DNA from: Coriobacteriaceae bacterium
GTDB lineage: Bacteria; Actinomycetota; Coriobacteriia; Coriobacteriales; Coriobacteriaceae
Length of the DNA stretch: 59,076 bases
Assembly (NCBI GenBank): GCA_902362275.1
Contig: CABIWB010000001.1
Coordinates: forward strand, 78,137 to 137,212
Direction: 5' to 3'
A program made the translations under genes and the position numbers. Numbering within the stretch: position 1 is the stretch's first letter; each line of letters begins with the position of its first letter. Shown here piece after piece: positions 25,587 to 34,820 of this stretch. The notes under the pieces are model-generated. The model was not told the origin of the DNA. It was given only the letters and a program-made list of their open reading frames with translations, and did no database searches.

Positions 25587-25834
25587 GAAGGCGGCTGCGG
25601 GGGGTCTTATCGGCAAAAATCTCGACATCACCTGCGACTAGAATCTTCCGTCTCAATCTGTAACACCTAGCGGGCCAAATCGTCTCTACCTGTTACAGAT
25701 TTAGACAAACTGCAGGGGCTGCCCGAAAGATCTCGATCTGTAACGCCAGGCCCGGTTTTGGCTTCCTAGCTGTTACAGATCGAGACAAACCGCCCCAAAC
25801 CACCACAAAGGTGCCTGTTCCTTTTGTGGTGGTT
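25587..25834. repeat. Right copy of the duplicated sequence flanking the ATPase gene
   Basis: Begins with a pseudo-tail of the DUF4867 gene (GAAGGCGGCT, then codons for LIGKNLDITCD and a stop), continues through AGAATCTTCCGTCTCAATC and a CTGTAACA/TGTTACAG hairpin, then has one additional CTGTAAC/GTTACAG hairpin (about 25734-25782) absent on the left, and ends with AACCACCACAAA/TTTGTGGTGGTT (25798-25834). It fills most of the 464-base gap upstream of the GH1 gene. Confidence 0.82.
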
Positions 25835-25973
25835 TGGGCAGGCGGGTATCAAAAAGTGTCAGACGGGGCGGCTGTCGGGCACCTGCGCGCGAAAAGAAGT
25901 ATCGACCTGCGTCGTTGCCGTTGAGCGGCGCGCTGTTTACGGGGATACTGAAGCCGCGACAAACAGCGTGTGA

Positions 25974-27416
<1,443 letters not shown>

Positions 27417-27449
27417 GCTTTCCCGATAACCGTAGCCTCCTGACCAAGG

Positions 27450-27482
27450 CGCCCGGCGAGCAGTTAATGCTTGCCGGGTGCG
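27450..27482 (+). terminator. Hairpin after the GH1 gene
   Basis: GCCCGGCGAGCA and TGCTTGCCGGGTGC pair around five bases. No T run follows, so it is a weak or factor-dependent terminator. Confidence 0.45.
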
Positions 27483-27668
27483 CTCGCATCGGGATGCCCA
27501 TCAAGGAAGTGGCGTTGCGCGTGCCCCTTCTGGGCCATGCGGCTCAAAATTGCGGCGTGATGTGGACGGCTGGGGTCGAATTGGCAGCATTTCGAGCCTG
27601 GCTTCGATATTGAAACTGGTTCTTTATTAAAAAGGATTTCCAGACAATTGAGCGGCTGGGGGTTAACC

Positions 27669-29202
27669 ATGAGGGGCATGGGAGACACAACCGCATATCT
27701 GCGTCGGGGCATTCGGGAGATTATATGCCTGGCGCTGTTCTTCTTCACGTTTTTGGCGTGCGAGTATCTTTTTGATGTGCGCATGGCCGAGTTCGTGTCT
27801 CCGAACGAGGTCGTTATTTATGAGAGCCTTGTTATCGGCGCGAGCGTGATTGGCTTTTTTTGTGCGTCCCATTCTGTACTATCGCCGTCCCCATGCTATC
27901 GACGCAACGAGTGACGTCACGGGCGTTTTGCTGGTGGCGGCATTGCTGCTGTTGATTATGGCGGTTCAGGTTGAGGTGGTAATTGCCGGCGGTTTGGTGG
28001 CGTGCTGCGCGTTGGGCTACTGCGGATCGACTGCCCATGCAAATTTTGCGCGGACGCCCTGCTTGGCGCGCGCCGCCGCACTTTCTTACGCCACGGGCGT
28101 GCTGGTGCAGGTTCTCAACCACATGGTGATGCCTGCCGGCATTCCTCAGCAGGCTGTTCTGGTCGTCTGTACGATCGCGCAGGTGGCGTTGCTCCACGGT
28201 GCCCGACGCGCCAAGCTGCGCGACGAGTCCGATCCCAACTTTGAACCCAGTGTTGCCGGGCTTTCGGTAGATGCTTTGGAATATGGCGCCAAGTGGCATG
28301 ACGATCCCGAGGCAAAGGCGGCATTCCGCCGCACCGTAGTTCGTCTGACCGTGGCGACAGCGTATCTTTCCGGCGTATTTGCCGCTCTCAACGCGGGTCT
28401 CACAACCTTGCATGCTACTGGAGCCGTTGATTTGGGTGACTGGCCGCGCCTGCTGCTTGTCGCGAGCTCGTTGGCTGCCGGCGTCCTATTTGACCTGCGC
28501 GGCCGTTCGTATATGAATATCGGCATGACATGCGCCGCCATGTTGTCCACGCTTTCGTTCTTTGTGCTCATCATCGATGGCAATGGCGGTAACGAGCTCG
28601 CTGCCACGATCATCTTTTATCTGGGATCGGGCTTCTTTGTGGTGTTCTTTACCACAAAATTCGCCGCCATCTCGCTCTATGCGCGCTGGTCATATTTTTG
28701 GCCGTGCATGGGCCGCGTCGTCAACAACGTGTGCTCGATGCTCGTGACGGCGCCGGCAGTGGCGATTATTTTGAGTCAAAACGTGCTGGCTGCAGTCGGC
28801 GCGGCGCTCGTGATGTTTGTGGGTATTGCGATTACGCTACTGGGGCAGTTGGGGCAACAGGCCGATGATGTCGTGATGCAGGACGGGCTGACGCTTGCTA
28901 CCGACGATCTTGGTGGGGATTTTGCGTCCACATGCTCCGATTCCGCGCTCGTGGAGGCAGCGGAGCTCACGTCCGATGAACGCCTCGATGCCTTCGTCAC
29001 CACCTTTGGACTTACAGAGCGCGAGCGCGATATTTTGGAGGCCTTGGTCGTTTCGGACCAGAGCGTTCAGGACATCGCCACAACGCTCTTCCTTTCGCGC
29101 TCCACGCTCTATCGTCACATTTCCTCGATCAACAAAAAGACCGGTACCGCTTCGCGTGTGGCCCTTATCAACTTCTTCTGGTCCTGGACAGCCAGGGACT
29201 AG
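27669..29202 (+). pseudogene. Membrane-sensor LuxR regulator, frameshifted at a T7 tract
   Basis: Two frames together encode one protein: 27669 to about 27860 (MRGMGDTTAYLRRGIREII...VIGASVIGFF) and about 27853-29202 (VRPILYYRRPHAID... to the stop). The junction is a run of seven T at 27855-27861; six would keep frame. The joined product (about 510 residues) has some ten to twelve membrane spans and a C-terminal LuxR helix-turn-helix (LTERERDILEALVVSDQSVQDIATTLFLSRSTLYRHIS). Such membrane LuxR proteins are typical of Coriobacteriia. The downstream frame could start at an internal TTG. Phase variation, decay and sequencing error are all possible. Confidence 0.78.
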
Positions 29203-29322
29203 CGTATGAGCTGCCGCCCAGTCGCTTACTCTAACGGGGGATGTGGCCTCAAAGCGCACCCGCATCGACGCTTCGCCTGCGCTAAACTGGAAGGCACGTA
29301 CGCGATTACGAGAGGAGCCCGC

Positions 29323-30003
29323 ATGGAGGCTTACAAGCAAGAGTTCATCAAGTTTATGGTTGAGTCCGACGTTCTTAAGTTCGGCAGCTTTACGCTCAAG
29401 AGCGGCCGTCAGTCCCCGTTTTTTATGAACGCCGGCGCTTACGTGACGGGCTACCAGCTCAAGAAGCTGGGCGAGTATTACGCCCAGGCCATCCACGATA
29501 ACTTTGGCGACGACTTTGACGTGCTATTTGGGCCGGCCTACAAGGGCATTCCCCTGGCCGTCGTGACCGCGATTGCCTACCACGAGCTGTACGGCAAGGA
29601 GGCCAAGTACTGCTGCGACCGCAAGGAGGCCAAGGACCACGGTGCCGATAAGGGCAACCTGCTGGGTTATGAGCCCAAGGACGGCGACCGCGTGGTCATG
29701 GTCGAGGACGTCACCACCAGCGGCAAGTCCATCGACGAGACCTATCCCAAGGTTAAGGCTGCTGCCGACGTCGAAATCAAGGGCCTGATCGTGTCCCTCA
29801 ACCGCATGGAGGTCGGCAAGGGCGGCGTGACCACCGCGCAGAAGGAGATCGAGGCAAAGTACGGTTTCCCCGTCGCGAGCATCGTTTCCATGGCCGAGGT
29901 CGTCGAGACCCTCTACAACCACGAGATCGACGGCAAGGTCGTCATCGATGACGAGCTCAAGACCGCCATCGACGCCTACTACGAGCAGTACGGAGTGCGT
30001 TAG
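29323..30003 (+). CDS. pyrE: Orotate phosphoribosyltransferase
   Basis: 226 residues. Contains FGPAYKGIPLA and the PRPP-binding loop RVVMVEDVTTSGKSI (hydrophobic strand, Glu-Asp, then TTSG), plus the N-terminal KFGSFTLKSGRQSPFFMNAG typical of PyrE. It adds PRPP to orotate to form OMP in pyrimidine synthesis. ATG at 29323 follows GAGAGGAG. It is not beside other pyr genes in this window and has its own hairpin terminator, followed by a structured repeat. Confidence 0.95.
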   Translation: MEAYKQEFIKFMVESDVLKFGSFTLKSGRQSPFFMNAGAYVTGYQLKKLGEYYAQAIHDNFGDDFDVLFGPAYKGIPLAVVTAIAYHELYGKEAKYCCDRKEAKDHGADKGNLLGYEPKDGDRVVMVEDVTTSGKSIDETYPKVKAAADVEIKGLIVSLNRMEVGKGGVTTAQKEIEAKYGFPVASIVSMAEVVETLYNHEIDGKVVIDDELKTAIDAYYEQYGVR

Positions 30004-30030
30004 TTACGGCGTTTTACCAAACGCCGTAAC
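30003..30030 (+). terminator. Hairpin terminator after pyrE
   Basis: GTTACGGCGTTT pairs with AAACGCCGTAAC around four bases, immediately after the stop. Confidence 0.65.
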
Positions 30031-30035
30031 CGGCC

Positions 30036-30222
30036 GACGCTGCGCGCCGCCCAGAGCGACAATTTGTCATTCAAAAGGCAAGGCATGACCAGAAGGTCAA
30101 TGCCTTGCCTTTTTCATGCCAACTTGTTCGCTCTGGGCGGCGCTCGCTGTCCGTCCTCTACCCGCGGCGTTGCCCCGCTCCGGATGCGGCACTTGGGGAC
30201 GTTCTTAAATGGCTAGTCACCG
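30036..30222. repeat. GCGCCGCCC structured intergenic repeat (copy 1, after pyrE)
   Basis: An outer stem of 15 perfect pairs (30044-30058 with 30129-30143) encloses an inner stem AAAAGGCAAGGCAT/ATGCCTTGCCTTTT topped by GACC-AGAA-GGTC. The unit continues through CGCTCGCTGTCC, CTCTACC and TGCGGCACTTG and ends at a GGGGACGTTCTTAAAT hairpin repeat. A second copy follows the lipoprotein gene (32521-32702), with compensating changes in both stems. Confidence 0.8.
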
Positions 30223-30414
30223 GGGACGTTCTTGTTTGACTAGTCGTTTAAGAACGTCCCCAATGACTAATCACCACATGTGAGCCTGGCCTCCTGCGTC
30301 AGATTCTAATAACGAGTTTACGGAATAAATAGTTATTAGAGTCGATATGGCCGACCTAATGACGAGAAGTCGTTATTAGGTCGGCCGTTAGTCATTGGGG
30401 ATGTTTTTAAATAG
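30222..30414. repeat. Hairpin cluster between pyrE repeat and SIS remnant
   Basis: Holds further copies of the GGGGACGTTCTT / AAGAACGTCCCC repeat (30221-30271 and 30389-30416) and two hairpins: CTAATAAC/GTTATTAG (30306-30339) and GGCCGACCTAAT/ATTAGGTCGGCC (30349-30386). Nothing coding is visible. Confidence 0.65.
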
Positions 30415-31043
30415 CTACTTGAGCCCGGGGAGGCGGGTGTAGGGGAATGAACGCTCTAGGAATTCGGCGCAGCGGGCGTAGTCTTTGGCGAAGTAGCTGC
30501 TGTAAAGCGAATCGAGCACGTATTGCACGGCGATGTGGCTCGCGAACTGCGTGATGCGATGCGTCATGCTCTCGTGGTCGCTCACCGTGAGATAGGCGGC
30601 AAAGCCGGGGTGAATGCGCGCGCAATAAGGCGTGCCGATGACGATGACCGGGACATGCCGACTGCTGAGGATCGGCAAGATGCCCTTGAGGTTGGGGGCA
30701 AGGCCGCTGTAGGAGATGACGATTGCCGCATGGTCGGGACCCGAGGCGAGCGCCGTTCGCACCTGGGCCTCGACACCGTCGTGGCACGTCGCGCTTTTAC
30801 CGGCGGAGAGCAGGCGATCGCGGAACATTCCCGCTGGATAGAGGTTGTGCGAGCCGTGTAGATGTCGACCTGTCGGGCGTTCGCGATGAGCTTGGCGGCA
30901 TGGTCAAGTTGCGTGGGGTCGAGCAGCTCCTGCGTTTCGGCCAGCGTGGTCTGGTAGAGCCCCTCCATGCGCTCCATAACCTGCGCAGACGATACTCGGC
31001 TTATCGACCCGCGATGCAAAGGAGATGCTCGTCCCACGAGCAC
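30415..31043 (-). pseudogene. RpiR-type SIS-domain regulator remnant
   Basis: Two frames join into a SIS domain: RQVDIYTARTT... upstream and (H)NLYPAGMFRDRLLSAGKSATC... downstream, with the Ser/Gly sugar-phosphate loop ISYSGLAPN further on. The sequence reads through if one base is restored near 30850-30860, just after codons for DIYTA. The N-terminal RpiR helix-turn-helix is also missing: the frame opens only at a GTG with no RBS, about 50 bases before the IIA-Glc promoter. Such regulators respond to sugar phosphates and here would naturally control the divergent IIA-Glc gene. Frameshifted and 5'-truncated. Confidence 0.75.
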
Positions 31044-31076
31044 TACCGGAAAGGGCTCGCGATTCGAGTCCCCACC

Positions 31077-31105
31077 TTAGCATTTGAACCATTTGGCACT
31101 ATAAT
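31077..31105 (+). promoter_or_regulatory. Promoter of the IIA-Glc gene
   Basis: TTAGCA (31077-31082) and TATAAT (31100-31105) with a 17-base spacer, 50 bases before the ATG. Confidence 0.55.
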
Positions 31106-31154
31106 TACCGTAGGCATGCGCACAACGTTGCGCTTAATCAAGAGGAGAAAACGT

Positions 31155-31691
31155 ATGGGTCTGTTTGATATGTTCAAGAAGAAGGCTGAGCCCGCGGCTG
31201 CCGCTGCTCCGGCCTCCATCTCTGCTTCTGCCGGCGCCGACGTGCTGTGCTCGCCCGTCAAGGGCAAGGTCATCAAGATGGCCGACGTGCCCGATCCCGT
31301 CTTTGGTGGCGAGGTTCTGGGCAAGGGCTGTGCCGTGTGGCCCGAGGACGATCTGGTCTACGCTCCCTGCGACGGTAAGGTGACCGTCACCATGGGTCAC
31401 GCCGTGGGTCTGCAGTCCGATAGCGGCATCGAGGTTCTGGTGCACGTTGGCGTCGATACCGTCAACATGAACGGTGATGGCTTCGAGGGCTTCGTCAAGG
31501 CCGACGACGTTGTGAAGGCCGGCCAGCCCATACTCAAGATCGACCGCGCCAAGATTGCCGCTGCTGGTTATAAGGACTGCGTCGTGGTGGCCGTGTCCAA
31601 CACCGCCGAGTTTGCCGACGTCGAGCTCACCGTTGAGGCAGAGTCCGCCGTCGCCGCCGGTGACGCCATCGTCAAGGTCGTCCGCAAGTAA
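31155..31691 (+). CDS. PTS glucose-type IIA component
   Basis: 178 residues. After a 28-residue Ala-rich linker comes a IIA-Glc fold: SPVKGKVIKMADVPDPVFGGEVLGKG, then H82 and the phospho-acceptor H97 in GIEVLVHVGVDTVNMNG. It accepts phosphate from HPr and passes it to a IIB domain; the soluble single-domain form resembles Crr. ATG at 31155 follows AGAGGAGAAA. No permease or HPr gene is adjacent, so it must serve PTS permeases elsewhere. It is divergent from the broken SIS regulator. Confidence 0.93.
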   Translation: MGLFDMFKKKAEPAAAAAPASISASAGADVLCSPVKGKVIKMADVPDPVFGGEVLGKGCAVWPEDDLVYAPCDGKVTVTMGHAVGLQSDSGIEVLVHVGVDTVNMNGDGFEGFVKADDVVKAGQPILKIDRAKIAAAGYKDCVVVAVSNTAEFADVELTVEAESAVAAGDAIVKVVRK

Positions 31692-31715
31692 ACTGTGGCA
31701 TCCAAAGGATGTGCA

Positions 31716-31747
31716 AGGGTGGTCGGGTTTTCCGGCCACCTTTTTTA
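31716..31747 (+). terminator. Rho-independent terminator after IIA-Glc
   Basis: GGTGGTCGG and CCGGCCACC pair, followed by seven T. Confidence 0.85.
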
Positions 31748-31927
31748 TTACATCGCGGGGAAGCGTTTTATTGCACGTTGGGCGGGCTTGCAAACCGTTC
31801 GGACGCTAAAACGAACCGACCGCGCCTTCGCGTTGCCGAGGGTGTTCATAAGTGGATAGTATGGGCTTACTTATTACAACGTGTGCCGCGTCCGGGAAGC
31901 GCGGTGCCGCTCATTGGGAGGAACAAC

Positions 31928-32485
31928 ATGAAAAAGAAGCTGCTGCTTGCGCCCCTCATGGCCGTCTTGGTTGCATGCGTGGTCGTACTTTCCGGCTGTG
32001 GAGGTCCTTCGGTTGAGGAGCTCATCACCGAGGATCTTACGACGCAGTTTGACGAGGTCAAGAACGGTGGCGACGACTTCCTCTCTGGTCTGGAGGAGGC
32101 TTCGGGCGACGAGTTCGAGCAGCTGGGTATCGATCCCAAGGAGTACGCCAAGACCTATCTCGAGGGCTTTGACTACAAGATCGGCGACGTGACGGTCGAC
32201 GAGGACAAGGGTGTCGCGACCGCCGAGGTCTCTATCACCTGCAAGTCTATGAACAAGATCGTCGAGGACTTCTCCACCCAGTATCAGGAGAAGGTCGCTG
32301 CGCTTGACACGGTTCCTTCCGATGACGAGCTGTACAAGATGGCCGGTCAGGTTATGGTCGATGTGACCAAGGCCACCGAGCCCAGGAAGACCACGGTTAT
32401 CTTCAAGTACACCTGCAACGACGACGGCGAGTGGTCTGCCGACGACTCCGTCAACTCCGAGATGATGGATGCAATGCTGAGCTAG
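31928..32485 (+). CDS. Secreted lipoprotein of unknown function
   Basis: 185 residues. Lipoprotein signal peptide MKKKLLLAPLMAVLVACVVV with lipobox LSGC. The mature part is acidic, with alternating helices and strands (EELITEDLTTQFDEVKNG, VDEDKGVATAEVSITCKSMNKIVED), similar in layout to the DUF5105-type or other small lipoproteins of Gram-positive gut bacteria. ATG at 31928 follows GGGAGG. It stands alone between the IIA-Glc terminator and a structured repeat. Confidence 0.85.
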   Translation: MKKKLLLAPLMAVLVACVVVLSGCGGPSVEELITEDLTTQFDEVKNGGDDFLSGLEEASGDEFEQLGIDPKEYAKTYLEGFDYKIGDVTVDEDKGVATAEVSITCKSMNKIVEDFSTQYQEKVAALDTVPSDDELYKMAGQVMVDVTKATEPRKTTVIFKYTCNDDGEWSADDSVNSEMMDAMLS

Positions 32486-32487
32486 GG

Positions 32488-32516
32488 GGTTACGCGGTTC
32501 TACGAACCGCGTAACC
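32488..32516 (+). terminator. Hairpin terminator after the lipoprotein gene
   Basis: GGTTACGCGGTTC and GAACCGCGTAACC pair around three bases, right behind the stop, just as after pyrE. Confidence 0.65.
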
Positions 32517-32520
32517 AGTT

Positions 32521-32702
32521 GACGCTGCGCGCCGCCCAGGACGACAATTTGTCATTCAAAAGGCGAGGCATGACCAGAAGGTCTATGCCTCGCCTTTTTC
32601 ATGCCAACTTGTTCGTCCTGGACGTCGCTCGCTGTCCATCCTCTACCTGCGTCGTTGCCATGGTGCGGCACTTGTAGTCATTGGGGACGTTCTTAAATGA
32701 CC
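32521..32702. repeat. GCGCCGCCC structured intergenic repeat (copy 2, after the lipoprotein)
   Basis: About 85 percent identical by eye to the copy behind pyrE. The inner stem reads AGGCGAGGCAT/ATGCCTCGCCT instead of AGGCAAGGCAT/ATGCCTTGCCT, and the outer arm reads AGGACG/CGTCCT instead of AGAGCG/CGCTCT, so pairing is preserved. It also ends with GTCATTGGGGACGTTCTTAAATG. Confidence 0.8.
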
Positions 32703-32755
32703 AGGCGGCAGTTGGGGACACTCCTTGTGCCAGCGTTGCATCGAGTGTTTGGGAA

Positions 32756-32922
32756 ACCGCGACCCGGTTTTTGGCCGAATAGTGGGTCGCATTTTCCGGA
32801 TGGGGTGGGTTGCGGAAAGTGCGACCCGGAATATTGCTCTGAAACGGGATGCGGTTTCCCTGATGCGCCTCAAACGGAAAGCGTATCCCATTCCGGAGCT
32901 TCAAAACGGGATGCGCTTTCCG
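32756..32922. repeat. Cluster of imperfect palindromes
   Basis: Between the structured repeat and the HAD gene, related words alternate in orientation: GGGTCGCATTTTCCG (32785-) with CGGAAAGTGCGACCC, then GGGATGCGGTTTCC (32851-) with GGAAAGCGTATCCC, which can also pair with GGGATGCGCTTTCC (ends near 32922). Three overlapping hairpins are possible. Nothing coding is evident. Confidence 0.5.
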
Positions 32923-32963
32923 CGCGGAAGAATTGTCGCAGCTGCGTTAAGCAGTGTCGCTTG

Positions 32964-33632
32964 TTACTCGCCCAGAATCAGCGCCGCGAGCTCGTCCTGG
33001 GTGTCCACCACGTAGTCGGCGCCGGCGGCTTCCAGCTCTGTGCGGCCGCGGAAGCCCCAGCTGACGCCCGCACTCTTAAGGCCGGCGTTGTGACCGGTCA
33101 GGATATCGACATTGGAATCGCCCACGTAGAGCGTGGTCGACGGATCGGCGCCTAGCTCTTCCATCACATGTAGTGTGACGGGCGCTTCGGGCTTGGGCGG
33201 AAACGCATCGACACAGCCCTGCACCAGCGCAAAGCGCTCGGAACCAAAATACTTCTCAATAAGCGGAGCCGCCGAGACGTGGTCCTTGTTGGTGAGCACG
33301 GCAAGCTGAACACCCGCGGCGCGTAGGCGGTCGAGCATCTCGATCGTGCCGGCATAGGGGGCGGTGTGGTCCTCCTTGTGCTCGCCGTAGTAAGCCCTAA
33401 ACTCGGCAAGCGTCTGCTCAAACATGCGACCGTCGTCCGCATACTCGGCAGGCATAAAACGCTCAACCAGCTTGAGCATGCCGTTTCCCACCTTGTAGCG
33501 GTACTCGTCTACGGCAAACGTGGGCCAGCCGTGCATCTCGCAGGTATGGTTGCCGGCGGCCGCCAGGTCCTCGAGCGTGTTGAGGATGGTGCCGTCCAGA
33601 TCAAAAATCACATGGGAATAATCCGCTGCCAT
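32964..33632 (-). CDS. HAD-superfamily phosphatase (phosphoglycolate phosphatase-like)
   Basis: 222 residues. HAD motifs in order: I, VIFDLDGTILNT; II, LAVLTNKDH; III, the Lys in PPKPEAPVTLHVM; IV, YVGDSNVDILTG. The helical cap between motifs I and II is of the Gph/PGMB type. It removes phosphate from a small metabolite such as 2-phosphoglycolate; the substrate is not certain. ATG at 33632 (MAADYSHV) is chosen over an upstream start because it directly precedes the first strand. It follows hypE on the same strand with about a 100-base gap. Confidence 0.88.
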   Translation of the reverse strand: MAADYSHVIFDLDGTILNTLEDLAAAGNHTCEMHGWPTFAVDEYRYKVGNGMLKLVERFMPAEYADDGRMFEQTLAEFRAYYGEHKEDHTAPYAGTIEMLDRLRAAGVQLAVLTNKDHVSAAPLIEKYFGSERFALVQGCVDAFPPKPEAPVTLHVMEELGADPSTTLYVGDSNVDILTGHNAGLKSAGVSWGFRGRTELEAAGADYVVDTQDELAALILGE

Positions 33633-33737
33633 GGGTGCTCCTGCCGCTTGAGTTGTAAAACGCACCCCATAATACTGGGCATGCGTGCCGGGCATGTTTG
33701 GAATCTGAATATCTTTAATAGCCCTGAGTCTTTGTCG

Positions 33738-34772
33738 TTAGCAAATCCTTGGCAGCTGCTCTCCCACGAGCATGTCGAGGATGCGGGTCGATCCCCAGCC
33801 GGTGCGTACGCGCACGGCGGGACGGGCGCCCTCGGCAAGTGGCAGCACGCGACCGATGATGGCGGCGTTCTCGCCGTAGCGGGCGGCGCGCATGGCGGCC
33901 AGCGCGGCATCGGCCTGCTCGGCCGGCACCGCGGCGACCATCTTGCCCTCGTTTGCCACCTGCAGCACATCGTAGCCGAGCATCTCGCAGGCTGCCTGCA
34001 CATCGGGGCGCACGGGCACATCGTCCTCGTCGATTTCCATGGCAACGCCGCTGGCCTGCGCAAACTCGTTGAGCGTCGAGGCCAGGCCACCGCGCGTGGG
34101 GTCGCGGAAGCAGCGTGTGTCGGGTGCTGCGGCAAGCACATCGGCAATCAGGTGGTTGAGCGGCGCGGCGTCGCTTTCGATGGTGCTCGAAAACGCCAAG
34201 CCCTTGCGTTGGCTCATGATAGCGATGCCGTGGTCGCCCAGTGTACCCGACACCAGGATGACATCGCCAGGCTGGCAGTTGGCGCCGCTGAGCGCCACAC
34301 CCTCGGGCACCTCGCCCACGCCGGCGGTATTGATGTAGACGCCGTCGGCCCCGCCGCGCTCGACCACCTTGGTGTCGCCCGTGATTATGGACACGCCTGC
34401 CTCGCGTGCCGTTTCGGCCATCGTCTGCACAATCTGGTGGAGCTTATCCATGGGATAGCCCTCTTCGAGGATAAAGCCGCACGATAGGTAGCGCACGTTG
34501 GCGCCCGAGGTCGCGACGTCGTTGACGGTTCCGCACACGGCGAGGCGGCCGATGTTGCCACCGGGGAAGAACTGCGGCGAGACTACAAAGCTGTCGGTCG
34601 ACATGGCGATGCGCCCGCTCGCGGGCAGCGCGGCGACGCCGGCATCGTTGCCCTCGAGCAGCTCGGGCGAGCCAAAGGCATCCAAAAAGACTTCGTCGAC
34701 GATGCGCTTCATCATCTGCCCGCCGGAGCCGTGGCCCAGCAAGACAGTGCTATCGGAGACACTATGGGACAT
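33738..34772 (-). CDS. hypE: Hydrogenase maturation protein HypE
   Basis: 344 residues. PurM-like fold with LLGHGSGGQMMKRIV at the start, NDVATSGANVRYLSCGFILEEG, and RDPTRGGLASTLNE; it ends in the required C-terminal PRIC, whose Cys is carbamoylated by HypF and dehydrated to thiocyanate for the cyanide ligands of NiFe hydrogenase. ATG at 34772 follows GGAG. Last of the hypF-C-D-E order, 48 bases after hypD. Confidence 0.96.
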   Translation of the reverse strand: MSHSVSDSTVLLGHGSGGQMMKRIVDEVFLDAFGSPELLEGNDAGVAALPASGRIAMSTDSFVVSPQFFPGGNIGRLAVCGTVNDVATSGANVRYLSCGFILEEGYPMDKLHQIVQTMAETAREAGVSIITGDTKVVERGGADGVYINTAGVGEVPEGVALSGANCQPGDVILVSGTLGDHGIAIMSQRKGLAFSSTIESDAAPLNHLIADVLAAAPDTRCFRDPTRGGLASTLNEFAQASGVAMEIDEDDVPVRPDVQAACEMLGYDVLQVANEGKMVAAVPAEQADAALAAMRAARYGENAAIIGRVLPLAEGARPAVRVRTGWGSTRILDMLVGEQLPRIC

Positions 34773-34820
34773 ATCGAAAACTCCAATCGTGGGAGGTGTC
34801 AGCACGCGGGGGCGTTCGGG

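Noticed and set aside
31155..31691. Complete PTS operon with the GH1 gene
   Set aside because: Only a IIA-Glc protein is present; no IIB, IIC or HPr gene lies in the window and the GH1 gene is several genes away.
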